Source: DRYS01 sp964491605 (lineage in GTDB: Archaea > Thermoproteota > CALKCG01 > B24 > DRYS01). Taken from it: 38,522 nt of DNA. How positions within the stretch are numbered: position 1 is the first letter of the stretch; each line of letters starts with the position of its first letter. The stretch lies in assembly GCA_964491605.1 (NCBI GenBank), contig CAZBGY010000015.1, positions 1 through 38,522 on the forward strand, read 5' to 3'. The translations under genes were made by a program, and so were the position numbers. Positions 15,642 to 25,184 of the stretch are shown piece after piece. The notes under the pieces were generated by a model. It was given only the letters and a program-made list of their open reading frames with translations. It was not told where the DNA came from and ran no database searches.

Positions 15642-17399
15642 ATGAGTTATGTGAAGGCTACCTTAGAGGAGCTTATAGATGTATGTAAGGGTGTGAGGTA
15701 TGCTACACTGCTACTGGAGAATTGTAGGTTAATCAACGTATTCACAGGGGAGATCTATGAGGCTTCAATCGGTGTGTATAAGGATAGGATAGCATATATA
15801 GCCGAGGAGAGCGTAGAGGGTTTTAAAACCTTAGAGCGTATCGATCTTAAGAATAAATTCTACCTATCCCCAGGCTTCATAGATTCACATGTACATATAG
15901 AGAGTAGTATGGTTACACCTAGAAGGTTTGCCGAAGCAGTCTTGATACATGGTACCACATGCGTAGCAGCAGATCCGCATGAGATAGTTAACGTGCTAGG
16001 TGTCCGGGGGGTAGAGGTTATGGCTGAACTCAGTCGCAACCTACCTTTGAAAATATACCTCTGGATACCTACTTGTATACCATCGGTTCTAGGTATCGAG
16101 ACAGCTGGAGCCGAGCTATATTCCGGGGATATAGCTTCGATGCTTCGTGAAGATTACGCTATAGGTTTAGGCGAGGTTATGGATTACCTAGGTTTACTCA
16201 AATTAGATAGGAGGATTCTAGATATAATTAAGGTGGGGAGAGCTTACGGTAAGGTTATAGATGGGCATGCACCTCTACTATCCGGTAGGTTGCTTGATGG
16301 ATACGTATCCGCGGGTATAGATGCGGATCATGAAGTATTTTCTTTCGAGGAGGCTTTAGAGAAGGCAAGACGCGGATTGTATGTCAAGATTAGACGTTAT
16401 CTGCTGGAATCTAGCGACTTCACAGATAAGGTTAAACGTATACCTGATAAGAGTAGGCTGCTATTAGCTACTGATGATACTCCACCAGATATACTCGAAT
16501 ACGAAGGTCATATGGATAGCCTCTTACGTAGAGCTGTAGAGCTAGGTTTAGATCCTATAGATGCTATACAAGCGGCTACTATTAGACCTGCTATACACCT
16601 TAGATTAAACGATATAGGGGCTATAGCTCCTGGTAGGATGGCTGATATGGTTATACTAGATGATCTGAAGGATTTCAGGGTTAAAAGGGTATACGTGGAT
16701 GGTAAGCTTATAGTTGATGATGGGAAACTTACCGTACATACTGAATCTAAACCTCTACCTAGCGATGTGTTGAATACTGTTAAAATCGATAGGCTTAGCT
16801 CAAGCGATCTTAGAGTTAAAGCTCCGATCACGGATGGCTACGTAGAAGCTAGGATATTGAGAGTTAAAGGTTTAGAGACGGAGATATTCGTAGATAGGCT
16901 TAGAGTCGAGCAAGGGATTGTGGATCCAGGACGATATGCCTACATAGCTGTAATAGAGAGGCATGGAAGATATGGAGGGTTAACAGTTGGGTTTATAGAT
17001 GGTATAGGATTAAAGGAGGGGGCTATAGCATCTACAGTAGCACATGATTCACATAACATAGTAGTCGTAGGCAGGGATCCTGATGATATGATTTCCGCCA
17101 TAGAAGAGTTAAGGAAGATTCAAGGTGGATATATAGCTGTTAGGAGAGGAGAGATTCTAGCCGTAGTTAAGCTGCCTATAGCTGGGCTTATGTCCGATGA
17201 ACCTGTATCCCATGTAGCTAGTGAACTACGTAGATTTAGGGAAGTTGAAGCCATGCTAGGTGTAGTAGATCCCTATCCCATACCTATGATCTCCTTACTA
17301 GCACTCCCTGTTATACCCCATGCTAGGATGACGGATAAGGGTATTTACGATGTAGATAGGGGAATCCTACTAAGCGTTATAGTAGGGTGTGAAAGCTAG
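15642..17399 (+). CDS. adeC: Adenine deaminase
   Basis: Enzyme of 585 residues converting adenine to hypoxanthine and ammonia (EC 3.5.4.2) in purine salvage. Amidohydrolase barrel with FIDSHVHIESSMVTP (metal HxH), TTCVAADPHEIVNVLG, LGLGEVMDYLGL-like GLGEVMDYLG (metal Glu), IDGHAPLLSG, IDADHEV, ATDDTPP (metal Asp) and the adenine-deaminase C-terminal domain with VAHDSHNIVVVG. The region GRYGGLTVGFIDG is also typical. AGGAGG at 15628-15633 lies 8 bases before the ATG at 15642 but only 2 before the ATG at 15636, so 15642 is preferred. The last 4 bases overlap the convergent amidohydrolase. Confidence 0.95.
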   Translation: MSYVKATLEELIDVCKGVRYATLLLENCRLINVFTGEIYEASIGVYKDRIAYIAEESVEGFKTLERIDLKNKFYLSPGFIDSHVHIESSMVTPRRFAEAVLIHGTTCVAADPHEIVNVLGVRGVEVMAELSRNLPLKIYLWIPTCIPSVLGIETAGAELYSGDIASMLREDYAIGLGEVMDYLGLLKLDRRILDIIKVGRAYGKVIDGHAPLLSGRLLDGYVSAGIDADHEVFSFEEALEKARRGLYVKIRRYLLESSDFTDKVKRIPDKSRLLLATDDTPPDILEYEGHMDSLLRRAVELGLDPIDAIQAATIRPAIHLRLNDIGAIAPGRMADMVILDDLKDFRVKRVYVDGKLIVDDGKLTVHTESKPLPSDVLNTVKIDRLSSSDLRVKAPITDGYVEARILRVKGLETEIFVDRLRVEQGIVDPGRYAYIAVIERHGRYGGLTVGFIDGIGLKEGAIASTVAHDSHNIVVVGRDPDDMISAIEELRKIQGGYIAVRRGEILAVVKLPIAGLMSDEPVSHVASELRRFREVEAMLGVVDPYPIPMISLLALPVIPHARMTDKGIYDVDRGILLSVIVGCES

Positions 17400-18136
17400 C
17401 TTTCAAGGATTCTTAGAATATTGCCTCCTAATATCATCTCTTCATCCTCCTTCCGAAGCTTTAGTATCTTTATCTTCATAAGCTCCACGAGTGGATGCAT
17501 CCAGTATCCGTCTGAACCCCATACAAGCTTATCCACCCCTGCTAAAGCTACAGCTTCCGATATAACCCTATAGACGTGTATGAACGATGTATCTAGGTAT
17601 ACATGCTTATACATCTTAGAGAGCTTACAGAATCTTTCCAGGAATCGTATATCCCCACCTAGATGCGGGATTATTATAGGCTTCCTACTAAACTCTCTAG
17701 CGATATCCTCGGCTATATCGTATCTACCAGCGAAATCTATAACTAAGATTAACCCGTAATCTTGAGCTTCACCTACAACTTCGAATAACGATTCTACATC
17801 TACTCCTTTAAAATATCTCGAGGATAGATCGTTCACCCTCTGAGGATGACTAACCGTGAATTCACCTAGATGCAACTTCAACCCCTTCCATCCAAGATCG
17901 ACTGCTATTCTTCTAAGCTCGCTCCTCCAGTATCGATCCGAAGGTCTTATATGACCGAACGGTATGAAGAATCCTGGATATTTCTCATACGCTTTTAACG
18001 TTAGATCGTTCGATTCTTTAGAAGGATTCCATATAGACCATATAACAGCTTTATCTACTCCGGCTTCCCTCTCCATAGCGTATATCAGATCCGGATCTTC
18101 ATGCTCTATATGCATATGAGCATCTACCACTAGCAA
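17396..18136 (-). CDS. Amidohydrolase-related TIM-barrel hydrolase
   Basis: A 246-residue member of the amidohydrolase 2 family. Metal site VVDAHMHIEHEDP at the N-terminus, then GWKGLKLHLGEF (His or Lys of strand 4 region), KPIIIPHLGGDIRFLE (His) and LVWGSDGYWMHP (Asp). It is shorter than the homologue at 2293-3138 and differs in the sequence between motifs, so the two are not recent duplicates. No substrate can be named. It shares the 18137-18231 upstream region with the divergent beta-propeller gene. Confidence 0.83.
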   Translation of the reverse strand: MLVVDAHMHIEHEDPDLIYAMEREAGVDKAVIWSIWNPSKESNDLTLKAYEKYPGFFIPFGHIRPSDRYWRSELRRIAVDLGWKGLKLHLGEFTVSHPQRVNDLSSRYFKGVDVESLFEVVGEAQDYGLILVIDFAGRYDIAEDIAREFSRKPIIIPHLGGDIRFLERFCKLSKMYKHVYLDTSFIHVYRVISEAVALAGVDKLVWGSDGYWMHPLVELMKIKILKLRKEDEEMILGGNILRILES

Positions 18137-18231
18137 TTATACTCACCCCACCTATATTCAAAATTTTAGAAATATAAATCGAAACGTTAGAGCGATATAC
18201 TCGATATCATACTACGTTATAAGTGGATACT

Positions 18232-20127
18232 ATGGACAGGAAAATATCTGTAATCCTAATAGTGGTAACGGTAGCGGCGATACTTCTACAGGCAGCGTAT
18301 GCATTCATATATTATGAGAATATCGTAGGAAGCATATATGGTGGATACAGGTTTCCTTTGCTTAAACACTTCGAATCGTATACAGAGATAGAAGCTTATG
18401 TGAAGGCTAAGAAGAGCCTTGAGAAAACGTTCTATACGCTTCGTGGAGGAGCATTCTTCGAATCCTTCACTTCTCTTAAAGCTTCTACACCCGAATACTC
18501 TGTTACCAATGTTCAGATCGAAGGAGTGGATGAAGCGGATATAGTTAAGACTAACGGCGAGTATATATATGCGATATCTAGGGATAGCGTAGTGGTAGTT
18601 AAAGCATATCCGCCTGAGGAAGCTATGGTTATAGCGAGGATTAAACTTAACGGTTCACCACAAGGATTATTCATAGCTCCAGGTAAACTAGTAGTCATAT
18701 CATCTACCGATAGGCTTATCGAGAAACATATCAATAACTCGGTGGGCGAAGTATACTCGATCGTATGGGTGGAGCCTGTAACAGAGATTATTATATACGA
18801 TCTAGGATGTGAGAACGATATCAAGGTTTCATCGATCTTCAAGGTGGATGGGTTCTATATATCTTCTAGGATGATAGAAGATTATGTATACATATTCACA
18901 TCGCAGCAAGTTTGCAAGTTTGAAGATGAGGTTAGTATACCTGGATGCGAGATAGACGGCGTATACTCTTGGATCGATCCTAGAGATGTGTACTATGTAG
19001 AGGATGATATGGGTCCATACTCTTATACAAATATATTAGCGGTGGATATAGTCGATGGCGGTTATAGTGTTAAAAGCCTTCTAGTAGGTTATGCCGGAGC
19101 CGTATACGTTTCTAGGGATAACATATATCTATCTATACCTAAGTGGTCTGAGGATTCATCCTCGTCAACGATATATAGGATAGCTATGGATGGACTTGAG
19201 ATCAGAGCGGAAGCCTCAGTGGATATTCCAGGTGTGGTTCTAAACCAATTCTCTATGGATGAATACAACGGCTACTTCAGGGTAGCTACATCTACTCAAA
19301 GCCTAATCAGGATACCGATTCTAGCCTCTCGTTCAAATCCGCCGGGATCCGGGCTCTCTACGAACGTCTATGTAGCTAGAGTCGAGGATATGGCTATCGT
19401 AGGGAGATTGGAGGGTTTAGCTCCAGGTGAGAATATACATTCAGCTAGATTCATAGGTGATAGATGCTACCTCGTAACATTCAAGAAGGTCGATCCGCTC
19501 TTCGTGATAGATCTATCCATCCCCGATAAACCTAGTGTTCTAGGATACCTTAAGATACCCGGCTACTCAGATTATCTACATCCATATGGAGAGGGCTATC
19601 TGATCGGTATAGGTAAGGAGACGGTGGAAGCTGAGGAGGGGGATTTCGCTTGGTATCAAGGTGTTAAGATATCGCTATTCGATGTTAGGAATACATCTAA
19701 CCCGGTGGAATCTGGTAAGTATGTGATAGGGGATAGAGGAACCGATACACCTGTCTTGAGGGATCATAAAGCTCTACTCGTAGATTACAGGAATAATCTA
19801 ATAGTATTTCCAGTCTTGGAGGCTAAGATAGATCCTGGGATTTACCAGGGTGGGGTCCCACCACCCTACGCGTATGGGGAGCCGGTATGGCAGGGTGCAT
19901 ACATCCTGAGAATATCTAATGCCGGCATCGATTATGTAGGTAAGGTAACACACATCGATACGGCTATCGAGCTTAGCGGTAAAAGGGGAGAGGAGCTATG
20001 GAGGTATAGCGAGTTCTTCGTAAAGAGGGCTCTCTATATAGATAACATACTCTATACGATATCTGATAGGAGAATAAAGATGAATAGCTTGAACGATCTA
20101 AGCGAAGTAGCTACCCTAGATATCTGA
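18232..20127 (+). CDS. Secreted/membrane-anchored beta-propeller domain protein (PF09826 type)
   Basis: A protein of about 631 residues with one N-terminal hydrophobic segment (ISVILIVVTVAAILLQAAYA) acting as signal or anchor. The mature part carries the hallmark TNVQIEGVDEADIVKTNGEY, then repeated blades ending in hydrophobic strands such as VVVKAYPPEEAMVIARI, LVVISSTD and CYLVTFKKVDPLFVIDLS. The phrase SARFIGDRCYLVTF and later DHKALLVDYRNNLIVFPV are typical of this family. Its role is unknown; bacterial and archaeal members are extracellular. The start is ATG at 18232 or GTG at 18223. It precedes the sulfatases in the same direction, 104 bases apart, so it may be co-expressed with them. Confidence 0.85.
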   Translation: MDRKISVILIVVTVAAILLQAAYAFIYYENIVGSIYGGYRFPLLKHFESYTEIEAYVKAKKSLEKTFYTLRGGAFFESFTSLKASTPEYSVTNVQIEGVDEADIVKTNGEYIYAISRDSVVVVKAYPPEEAMVIARIKLNGSPQGLFIAPGKLVVISSTDRLIEKHINNSVGEVYSIVWVEPVTEIIIYDLGCENDIKVSSIFKVDGFYISSRMIEDYVYIFTSQQVCKFEDEVSIPGCEIDGVYSWIDPRDVYYVEDDMGPYSYTNILAVDIVDGGYSVKSLLVGYAGAVYVSRDNIYLSIPKWSEDSSSSTIYRIAMDGLEIRAEASVDIPGVVLNQFSMDEYNGYFRVATSTQSLIRIPILASRSNPPGSGLSTNVYVARVEDMAIVGRLEGLAPGENIHSARFIGDRCYLVTFKKVDPLFVIDLSIPDKPSVLGYLKIPGYSDYLHPYGEGYLIGIGKETVEAEEGDFAWYQGVKISLFDVRNTSNPVESGKYVIGDRGTDTPVLRDHKALLVDYRNNLIVFPVLEAKIDPGIYQGGVPPPYAYGEPVWQGAYILRISNAGIDYVGKVTHIDTAIELSGKRGEELWRYSEFFVKRALYIDNILYTISDRRIKMNSLNDLSEVATLDI

Positions 20128-20231
20128 ATGTTTACCTCCGCATAAGACTGCTACCGATATATCCCCCTATACATTTTTATCATCTCCTGATTTATGGTAG
20201 ATGGGTGGGGTGCGATCATAGGTGATGCTCG

Positions 20232-21746
20232 ATGCCTAGCTTTAAAGATAGGCCGAACATCCTCATATTGATGACAGAGCATCAGCAAGCTCGAACGATA
20301 GATCCCGACTCACCCTGTCGTATGCCTAACGTTAAAGATAGAATCGCCGGTGAGGGAGTATTATTCAAGCTAGGCTATACGCCTACAGCCCTCTGCGCTC
20401 CGGCTAGAGCTTCATTCTTCACAGGCTTATACCCTACGGCGCATGGAATGTATAACAACTATCATAGCCTACCCGTGATTCATCGAGGATTATTCGAAGG
20501 GGTTAGGTTATTCTCAGATTACCTGAGGGAAGCCGGATATAACCTATCATACATCGGTAAATGGCATGTATCCGGGGAGAAAAGTCCTGCCGATTACGGG
20601 TGGAACGTTATCGAGGGGGGAGGACCGTTAAGCTACCCGATGCCTGGATGTAGAAGATCTGTGTGGCAGAAGCAGGTGGGATCCGATCCGCGTTTAGAAG
20701 GTTTGAAACGATACGCCATTATCAGGCGTAGGGGGTGGCCTAACTACATATTATACGGTACTAGGGCTGGCAGGATCGAGGATACGATAGATTTTAGGAG
20801 GGGTAGGATCGCCGTAGAAGAGATAAAGAGGCTCTCCAAGAAGCAGGAGCCGTGGGTGATATACGTAGGTTTCACCGAAATACATGATCCATATATAGTG
20901 GTGGAACCCTATGCAAGCATGTACGACCCTGGTGATATACCGCTTCCTGAAAACTATTATGATACTATGGAGGATAAACCTGCGATATACCGTAGGATGC
21001 GGATGCAGCTATGGTCTCAACTCAGCGAGGAGCAGGTTAGGGAGGCTATAGCTCATTATTGGGGGTTATGTACGATGACTGACGATATAGTTGGGATGAT
21101 CCTCGACGCATTGGAGGATGCGGGTGTCGAGGATAATACGCTAGTCGTCTATACTTCTGATCATGGAGATCAGGTAGGTGGGCATGGCTTATTCCTTAAA
21201 GGTGTTATGCCGTTCGAAGAAAGCTATAGGATACCGATAGCTGTTAGGTGGCCGCATGTAGTTAAACCGAATACGGTATGCCTAGAATTCGTAACGCTCT
21301 GCGATTTCGCTCCGACTTTCTGCGAGATTGCTGGGGTAGAGATGACTGGCCCATGTCATGGAAGATCCCTTCTGCAGATTCTTCAAGGATCTACTCCCAG
21401 AGATTGGCGGAAAAGCTTCTTCGGACAATTCCTAGGTACTGAATACTACTATACGCAGAGGATAGTGCGGAACCGTAGATTCAAGTATGTTTTCAACGGC
21501 TTCGATTTTGATGAACTATACGATCTTCAGGAGGATCCATATGAGATGAGGAATCTCGCCATGGATCCAAATTACGAAGATGTTAAAATCGAATTGATAG
21601 AGGAGATGTGGAGATGGTGTGTAGAAGTCGACGACATACTATTCGACCCATACCCTACGGTTGCTTTAATACCATATGGACCGCGTATATGTAGGAAGGT
21701 TTCAGGAGAAGCTACGTGGAAACTTACGATGGATGATCTAAGGTGA
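20232..21746 (+). CDS. Sulfatase (Cys-type, formylglycine-dependent)
   Basis: A 504-residue sulfatase with no signal peptide, so apparently cytosolic. Active-site motif ALCAPARASFFTGLYPTAHG holds C-x-P-x-R, whose Cys must be converted to formylglycine. NILILMTEHQQ is the first metal loop (Glu-His instead of the usual Asp-Asp or Asp-Gln), IGKWHVSG the sulfate-binding Lys/His region, and YTSDHGDQVGGHGLFLKG the second metal loop with Asp-His and a Lys. Removal of sulfate esters from carbohydrate is the usual role; substrate not readable. The start ATG has GGTGATG upstream. The radical SAM maturase candidate is at 25399-26538. Confidence 0.93.
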   Translation: MPSFKDRPNILILMTEHQQARTIDPDSPCRMPNVKDRIAGEGVLFKLGYTPTALCAPARASFFTGLYPTAHGMYNNYHSLPVIHRGLFEGVRLFSDYLREAGYNLSYIGKWHVSGEKSPADYGWNVIEGGGPLSYPMPGCRRSVWQKQVGSDPRLEGLKRYAIIRRRGWPNYILYGTRAGRIEDTIDFRRGRIAVEEIKRLSKKQEPWVIYVGFTEIHDPYIVVEPYASMYDPGDIPLPENYYDTMEDKPAIYRRMRMQLWSQLSEEQVREAIAHYWGLCTMTDDIVGMILDALEDAGVEDNTLVVYTSDHGDQVGGHGLFLKGVMPFEESYRIPIAVRWPHVVKPNTVCLEFVTLCDFAPTFCEIAGVEMTGPCHGRSLLQILQGSTPRDWRKSFFGQFLGTEYYYTQRIVRNRRFKYVFNGFDFDELYDLQEDPYEMRNLAMDPNYEDVKIELIEEMWRWCVEVDDILFDPYPTVALIPYGPRICRKVSGEATWKLTMDDLR

Positions 21747-21884
21747 AGGTATCAGTATCTCGAAATTTATCGATAGGGCCCCTCAATAATGTAGTTAAAG
21801 TTAAACTATTTAGGCGATATACGTTTTATTATTAATCGAGTAGATTTCTCAAATTCAATCTTATAATACGTAATGTAATAATCC

Positions 21885-21896
21885 AATATTTAAATC
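21885..21896 (+). promoter_or_regulatory. TATA-box promoter of the second sulfatase
   Basis: AATATTTAAATC lies 29-40 bases before the ATG at 21925, so the transcript would have little or no leader. The second sulfatase therefore has its own promoter, within an AT-rich gap of 178 bases. Confidence 0.55.
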
Positions 21897-21924
21897 ATTA
21901 TATCGATAGAGGTTAATATTAAGT

Positions 21925-23226
21925 ATGAATAAACCAAATATATTGATGGTTATATCGCATGATACCGGTAGACATCTAGGATGCTACGGTGTAGATGTGG
22001 ATACACCTAACTTCGATAGAATCGCTAAGGATGGGCTAATATTCACAAACCTATTCTGTACAGCTCCTCAATGCAGTCCTAGCCGTGCATCCATACTGAC
22101 TGGTATGTACCCGCATAATCATGGGCTCATAGGTTTAACTCATAGAGGTTTTAGACTCGGCGTATGTAACCTTCTCCCAGCTATACTCTCTGAAAACGGT
22201 TACCAGACCTATCTCTTCGGTTTTCAACACGAATCTCCAGATCCGTATCTCCTAGGATATAGAAATGTGGTCCGAGGTAAGAGTAACTCCTGCATAGATG
22301 TTACGCCTCTACTCGTAGAATTCCTGAGATCTAAACCTAGGAAGCCCTTCTTCGCTATGGTAGGATTCAACGAAACGCATAGACCATTCCCGCCGTATGA
22401 TGGATCTATAGATAGAATCAAGCCTCTACCGTATCTACCAGATGAACTTGATGTTAGGAGGGATATCGGAGGACTTAACATATTAGTCCGTAGAATGGAT
22501 GAGAGTATAGGCTGTATACTGGATACGCTTGAGGAGACAGGTTTAGATGAGGATACCCTCTTCATCTATACTACGGATCATGGTATAGCATTCCCAGGAG
22601 CTAAAGCTACACTCTTCGATCCAGGTATAGAGGTTGCCCTACTGATGCGTGGACCTGAACCATTCTGCGGAGGTAGAGTAGTAAATGCCCTCCTATCGAA
22701 CGTCGATATAATGCCTACTATACTCGATCTCTGCGGTATACCTATACCGGTTGAGGTTCAAGGTAAAAGTATGCTTCCATTGATCAGGGGCGAGATCGAT
22801 AGGATTCGTAGTGAAGTATACTTAGAGCTTACGTATCATGCCGCTTACGATCCTATCAGGGGTGTAAGAACCGAAAGGTATAAGTATATTAGGAGCTTCG
22901 AGTGGAGGCCATACTGGCTTCCACCAAACGTCGATCCAGGCTTATCTAAAGAGGTTGCTCGTAGATATGGATATTTCAATAGGATTAGGCCTGTCGAAAT
23001 GTTATTCGATCTATTTAAGGATCCGTTTGAAAGGATCAACCTAGCTGATGATCCAAGCTATAGGGATGTATTGAAGCATATGCGTTATAAGCTATATAAC
23101 TGGATGAAGGAGACAAAAGATCCACTACTAACTCAGGGTTACATCCAGCCTCCACCTGGAGCTAGAGTTACCCCTCCGCTATCCTATGAACCACATGATA
23201 TGAATCCATTCCCTCTAGAATCTTAA
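21925..23226 (+). CDS. Sulfatase (Cys-type), second copy of a different subfamily
   Basis: A 433-residue sulfatase. C-x-P-x-R is present in APQCSPSRASILTGMYPHNHG. The N-terminus NILMVISHDTGRHLGCYGVD is the form seen in heparan N-sulfatase-like and choline-sulfatase-like groups. YTTDHGIAFPGAKATLFDPG gives the second metal site and the Lys that contacts sulfate. It ends with FDLFKDPFERINLADDP, a usual C-terminal landmark. Sequence between motifs differs strongly from the first sulfatase, so they probably have different substrates. No signal peptide. It needs formylglycine maturation. Confidence 0.93.
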   Translation: MNKPNILMVISHDTGRHLGCYGVDVDTPNFDRIAKDGLIFTNLFCTAPQCSPSRASILTGMYPHNHGLIGLTHRGFRLGVCNLLPAILSENGYQTYLFGFQHESPDPYLLGYRNVVRGKSNSCIDVTPLLVEFLRSKPRKPFFAMVGFNETHRPFPPYDGSIDRIKPLPYLPDELDVRRDIGGLNILVRRMDESIGCILDTLEETGLDEDTLFIYTTDHGIAFPGAKATLFDPGIEVALLMRGPEPFCGGRVVNALLSNVDIMPTILDLCGIPIPVEVQGKSMLPLIRGEIDRIRSEVYLELTYHAAYDPIRGVRTERYKYIRSFEWRPYWLPPNVDPGLSKEVARRYGYFNRIRPVEMLFDLFKDPFERINLADDPSYRDVLKHMRYKLYNWMKETKDPLLTQGYIQPPPGARVTPPLSYEPHDMNPFPLES

Positions 23227-23333
23227 CACGATCTGATCTCCTACAATTACATTTCCTCCAGGCTCGCTATGAGTATTAGGAATGTACGCAGAGCAAGGGT
23301 AGTACCACCACCGAGGAGAAAGCGGGTGAGACA

Positions 23334-23480
23334 TCAACACGAGAATGAGACTAGTGCACGCACACTATGATAAACATTAACATGAATACTTGTTACATCT
23401 GTACCACCAAAATCTATAGGAATTCTATCGGGTTCCTCGTGTTTTAGAGAGATCAATACACATTCAGAGTTTTCGTAAAC
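23334..23480 (-). pseudogene. N-terminal fragment of a uroporphyrinogen decarboxylase-like methyltransferase gene
   Basis: On the minus strand, 60 bases after the dehydrogenase stop, about 48 codons read LISLKHEEPDRIPIDFGG followed by TDVTSIHVNVY before a stop. This is the characteristic N-terminus of the URO-D / corrinoid methyltransferase superfamily (usually hEEPDRVPiDfGGT). No start codon with a ribosome site is seen and the rest of the gene, normally 330-350 residues, is missing. It lies in the same AT-rich block and direction as the broken dehydrogenase, so the two were probably neighbours in an operon that decayed together. Confidence 0.6.
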
Positions 23481-23539
23481 TTACCTAGGAATTGGGTTTG
23501 AAAATAAAAATCTATTATCTATCTCTGTATTACTGCGTC

Positions 23540-24755
23540 CTAGTGTTTATGAGGTACAACAACAGCTTTGATATGTGAAGTAGGATCATATGCTATTGTA
23601 TGCATTTGCTTTACTAATTCATCTAAACTTAGCATATGGGTTATCATCTTATCGAATGGATATTGTTTTCTGTAACGACTTAATATCTTAATAACTCTAT
23701 CCCATCTGTACCCACAGTGGTATACACTATGGATATGTATATTCTTGGAGCATATATATTTTTGAACATTTATCGTGATATCCGATATTGGTGAGTCAAC
23801 CCAATTACCTACTTCGATTACCACTCCACTCTTTCTCACCATCTCTAACGCTTCTACAAAAGGTTCTGGGTAGCCAGCTGCTTCAACAATAACATCTGGT
23901 CCTACATCTTCAGTCAACTCTTTGACTATCTGTATTCTCTCCTCGCGGGTAGTCTTTTTTGCATTAACTATGTAATCAGCAAACACTTGTTTTGCATAAT
24001 CTAGTCTATTATCTGCTATATCTATACATATTATGATATCAGCTCCCATGATTCTAGCCATGATACCGTGCAGAATACCTAAAGGTCCACAACCAATTAT
24101 TGCTACACTAGATCCCGGAGTAAATCCTTCGTATATGCCAGGAAACATCCTTGCCGCTCGAAGCATAGCACTATAGGCTACAGCCATTTCTTCTGTAAAT
24201 ACAGCTACTTCCATTGGAAGATCCTCAGGTATTTTGTGGAGAATAGACCCTGGAAATATGTACATGTACTCAGCCCATCCTCCTCTAAGCGGTGGGAAAG
24301 GTGGCTCTGTAATAGGTGGGCGAACACCATATGCCATGATCTGGTTTTCGCAAGTTATATTATCGAACTGCCTCTTACAGTACCAGCATTTACCACAGTT
24401 AACTTCAACTGCAACAGCTATTCTATCACCTACTTCCAGTTTTTTTACCTGAGTACTCCATAGTTTCCGCAGCTTTTCTCCCTATCTCAACAATTGTGCC
24501 TATTATTTCGTGGCCTGGTATTATAGGGAAAATAGTTTTTCCTCTAAGTGTAGTAGCTTCACCTTTGAATACATGTTTATCTGTTCCACATATTCCACAC
24601 ATTTCAACTTTTATAATAGCAGAGTTTTCATCAATATGTGGATACTCAAAGGATTGAATTTCTATTTTCCCAGAACCTGTCATAACCGTTGCTCTAACAT
24701 AACTAGGTTTTTCAATCACGGCAACGCCCTTTATTTTCAGTATATAATGCTGCAT
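23540..24755 (-). CDS. Zinc-binding medium-chain alcohol/polyol dehydrogenase, interrupted by a frameshift
   Basis: Two overlapping-frame halves make one threonine/sorbitol-dehydrogenase-like enzyme of about 400 residues. N-terminal half: catalytic Cys in VEMCGICGTDKH, FPIIPGHEIIGTIVEIG (catalytic His-Glu). It then runs into a run of seven A (24440-24446) and stops 5 codons later. With one A fewer the frame continues KKLEVGDRIAVAVEVNCGKC, with the structural zinc cysteines CGKCWYC and a fourth in NITCENQ, then AYGVRPPITEPPFPP. The downstream half has the Rossmann motif IIGCGPLGILHG and the acidic IDIAD that favours NAD. The start ATG is at 24755 or 24776. The gene is richer in A and T than its surroundings. 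Whether this is decay, sequencing error or slippage is open. Confidence 0.75.
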
Positions 24756-24875
24756 ATTTAAATTTTCTTCCAACATAATTTAATGGTAAAATATCATAAA
24801 TTCATAGCCTAATAGTAGAAAGGGTACCTAGATCCACGACTAAGTACCAGCTTCCACATATAGTAAAATATTTAT

Positions 24876-25003
24876 TGTTTTCCATAGAACAATATATTGT
24901 TCTCCATGCAACAGTATGCATGGAGAGGGGGTATCCTTTACTATTATTATATGGAGAACGATAGCTTATTTCCATGCTTTAGCGCATTGTTCTATGGAAA
25001 ACA
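24876..25003. repeat. Nested inverted-repeat structure with four copies of ATTGTTCTNNAT
   Basis: Outer arms TGTTTTCCATAGAACAAT (24876-24893) and its exact complement (24986-25003) form an 18-bp inverted repeat. Inside are a 16-bp perfect palindrome GAACAATATATTGTTC (24887-24902) and a hairpin CTCCATGC/GCATGGAG with 8-base loop (24902-24925). A 12-base element ATTGTTCTATGG / ATTGTTCTCCAT occurs at 24882, 24896, 24951 (one mismatch) and 24986, in alternating orientation. No coding frame covers it. It could be a miniature mobile element, a multi-site operator or a structured RNA. Confidence 0.7.
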
Positions 25004-25184
25004 GTGCGTTTATATAATAATATAGGGGCCAGTGGTATTGGTTATGATTGTTGACTAGAGCCAGCCTCAGGTTCCCTAGGCATAGCTAGCTAAAGGTGCG
25101 GTCTGAGGATCCATGCACCCTGAGCTCAAGTATAGGCTCACTCGATAGTTCACAATCTATTCTACTTAACGGTATGAAGAGTGA
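25004..25184. other. Intergenic stretch with alternative short hairpins
   Basis: Non-coding by eye. CCTCAG (25065-25070) can pair with CTGAGG (25103-25108), and GGTGC (25095-25099) with GCACC (25115-25119). An AT-rich TATATAATAATATA element lies near 25010-25023. A small RNA or remains of a mobile element are possible; I cannot assign either. Confidence 0.3.
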
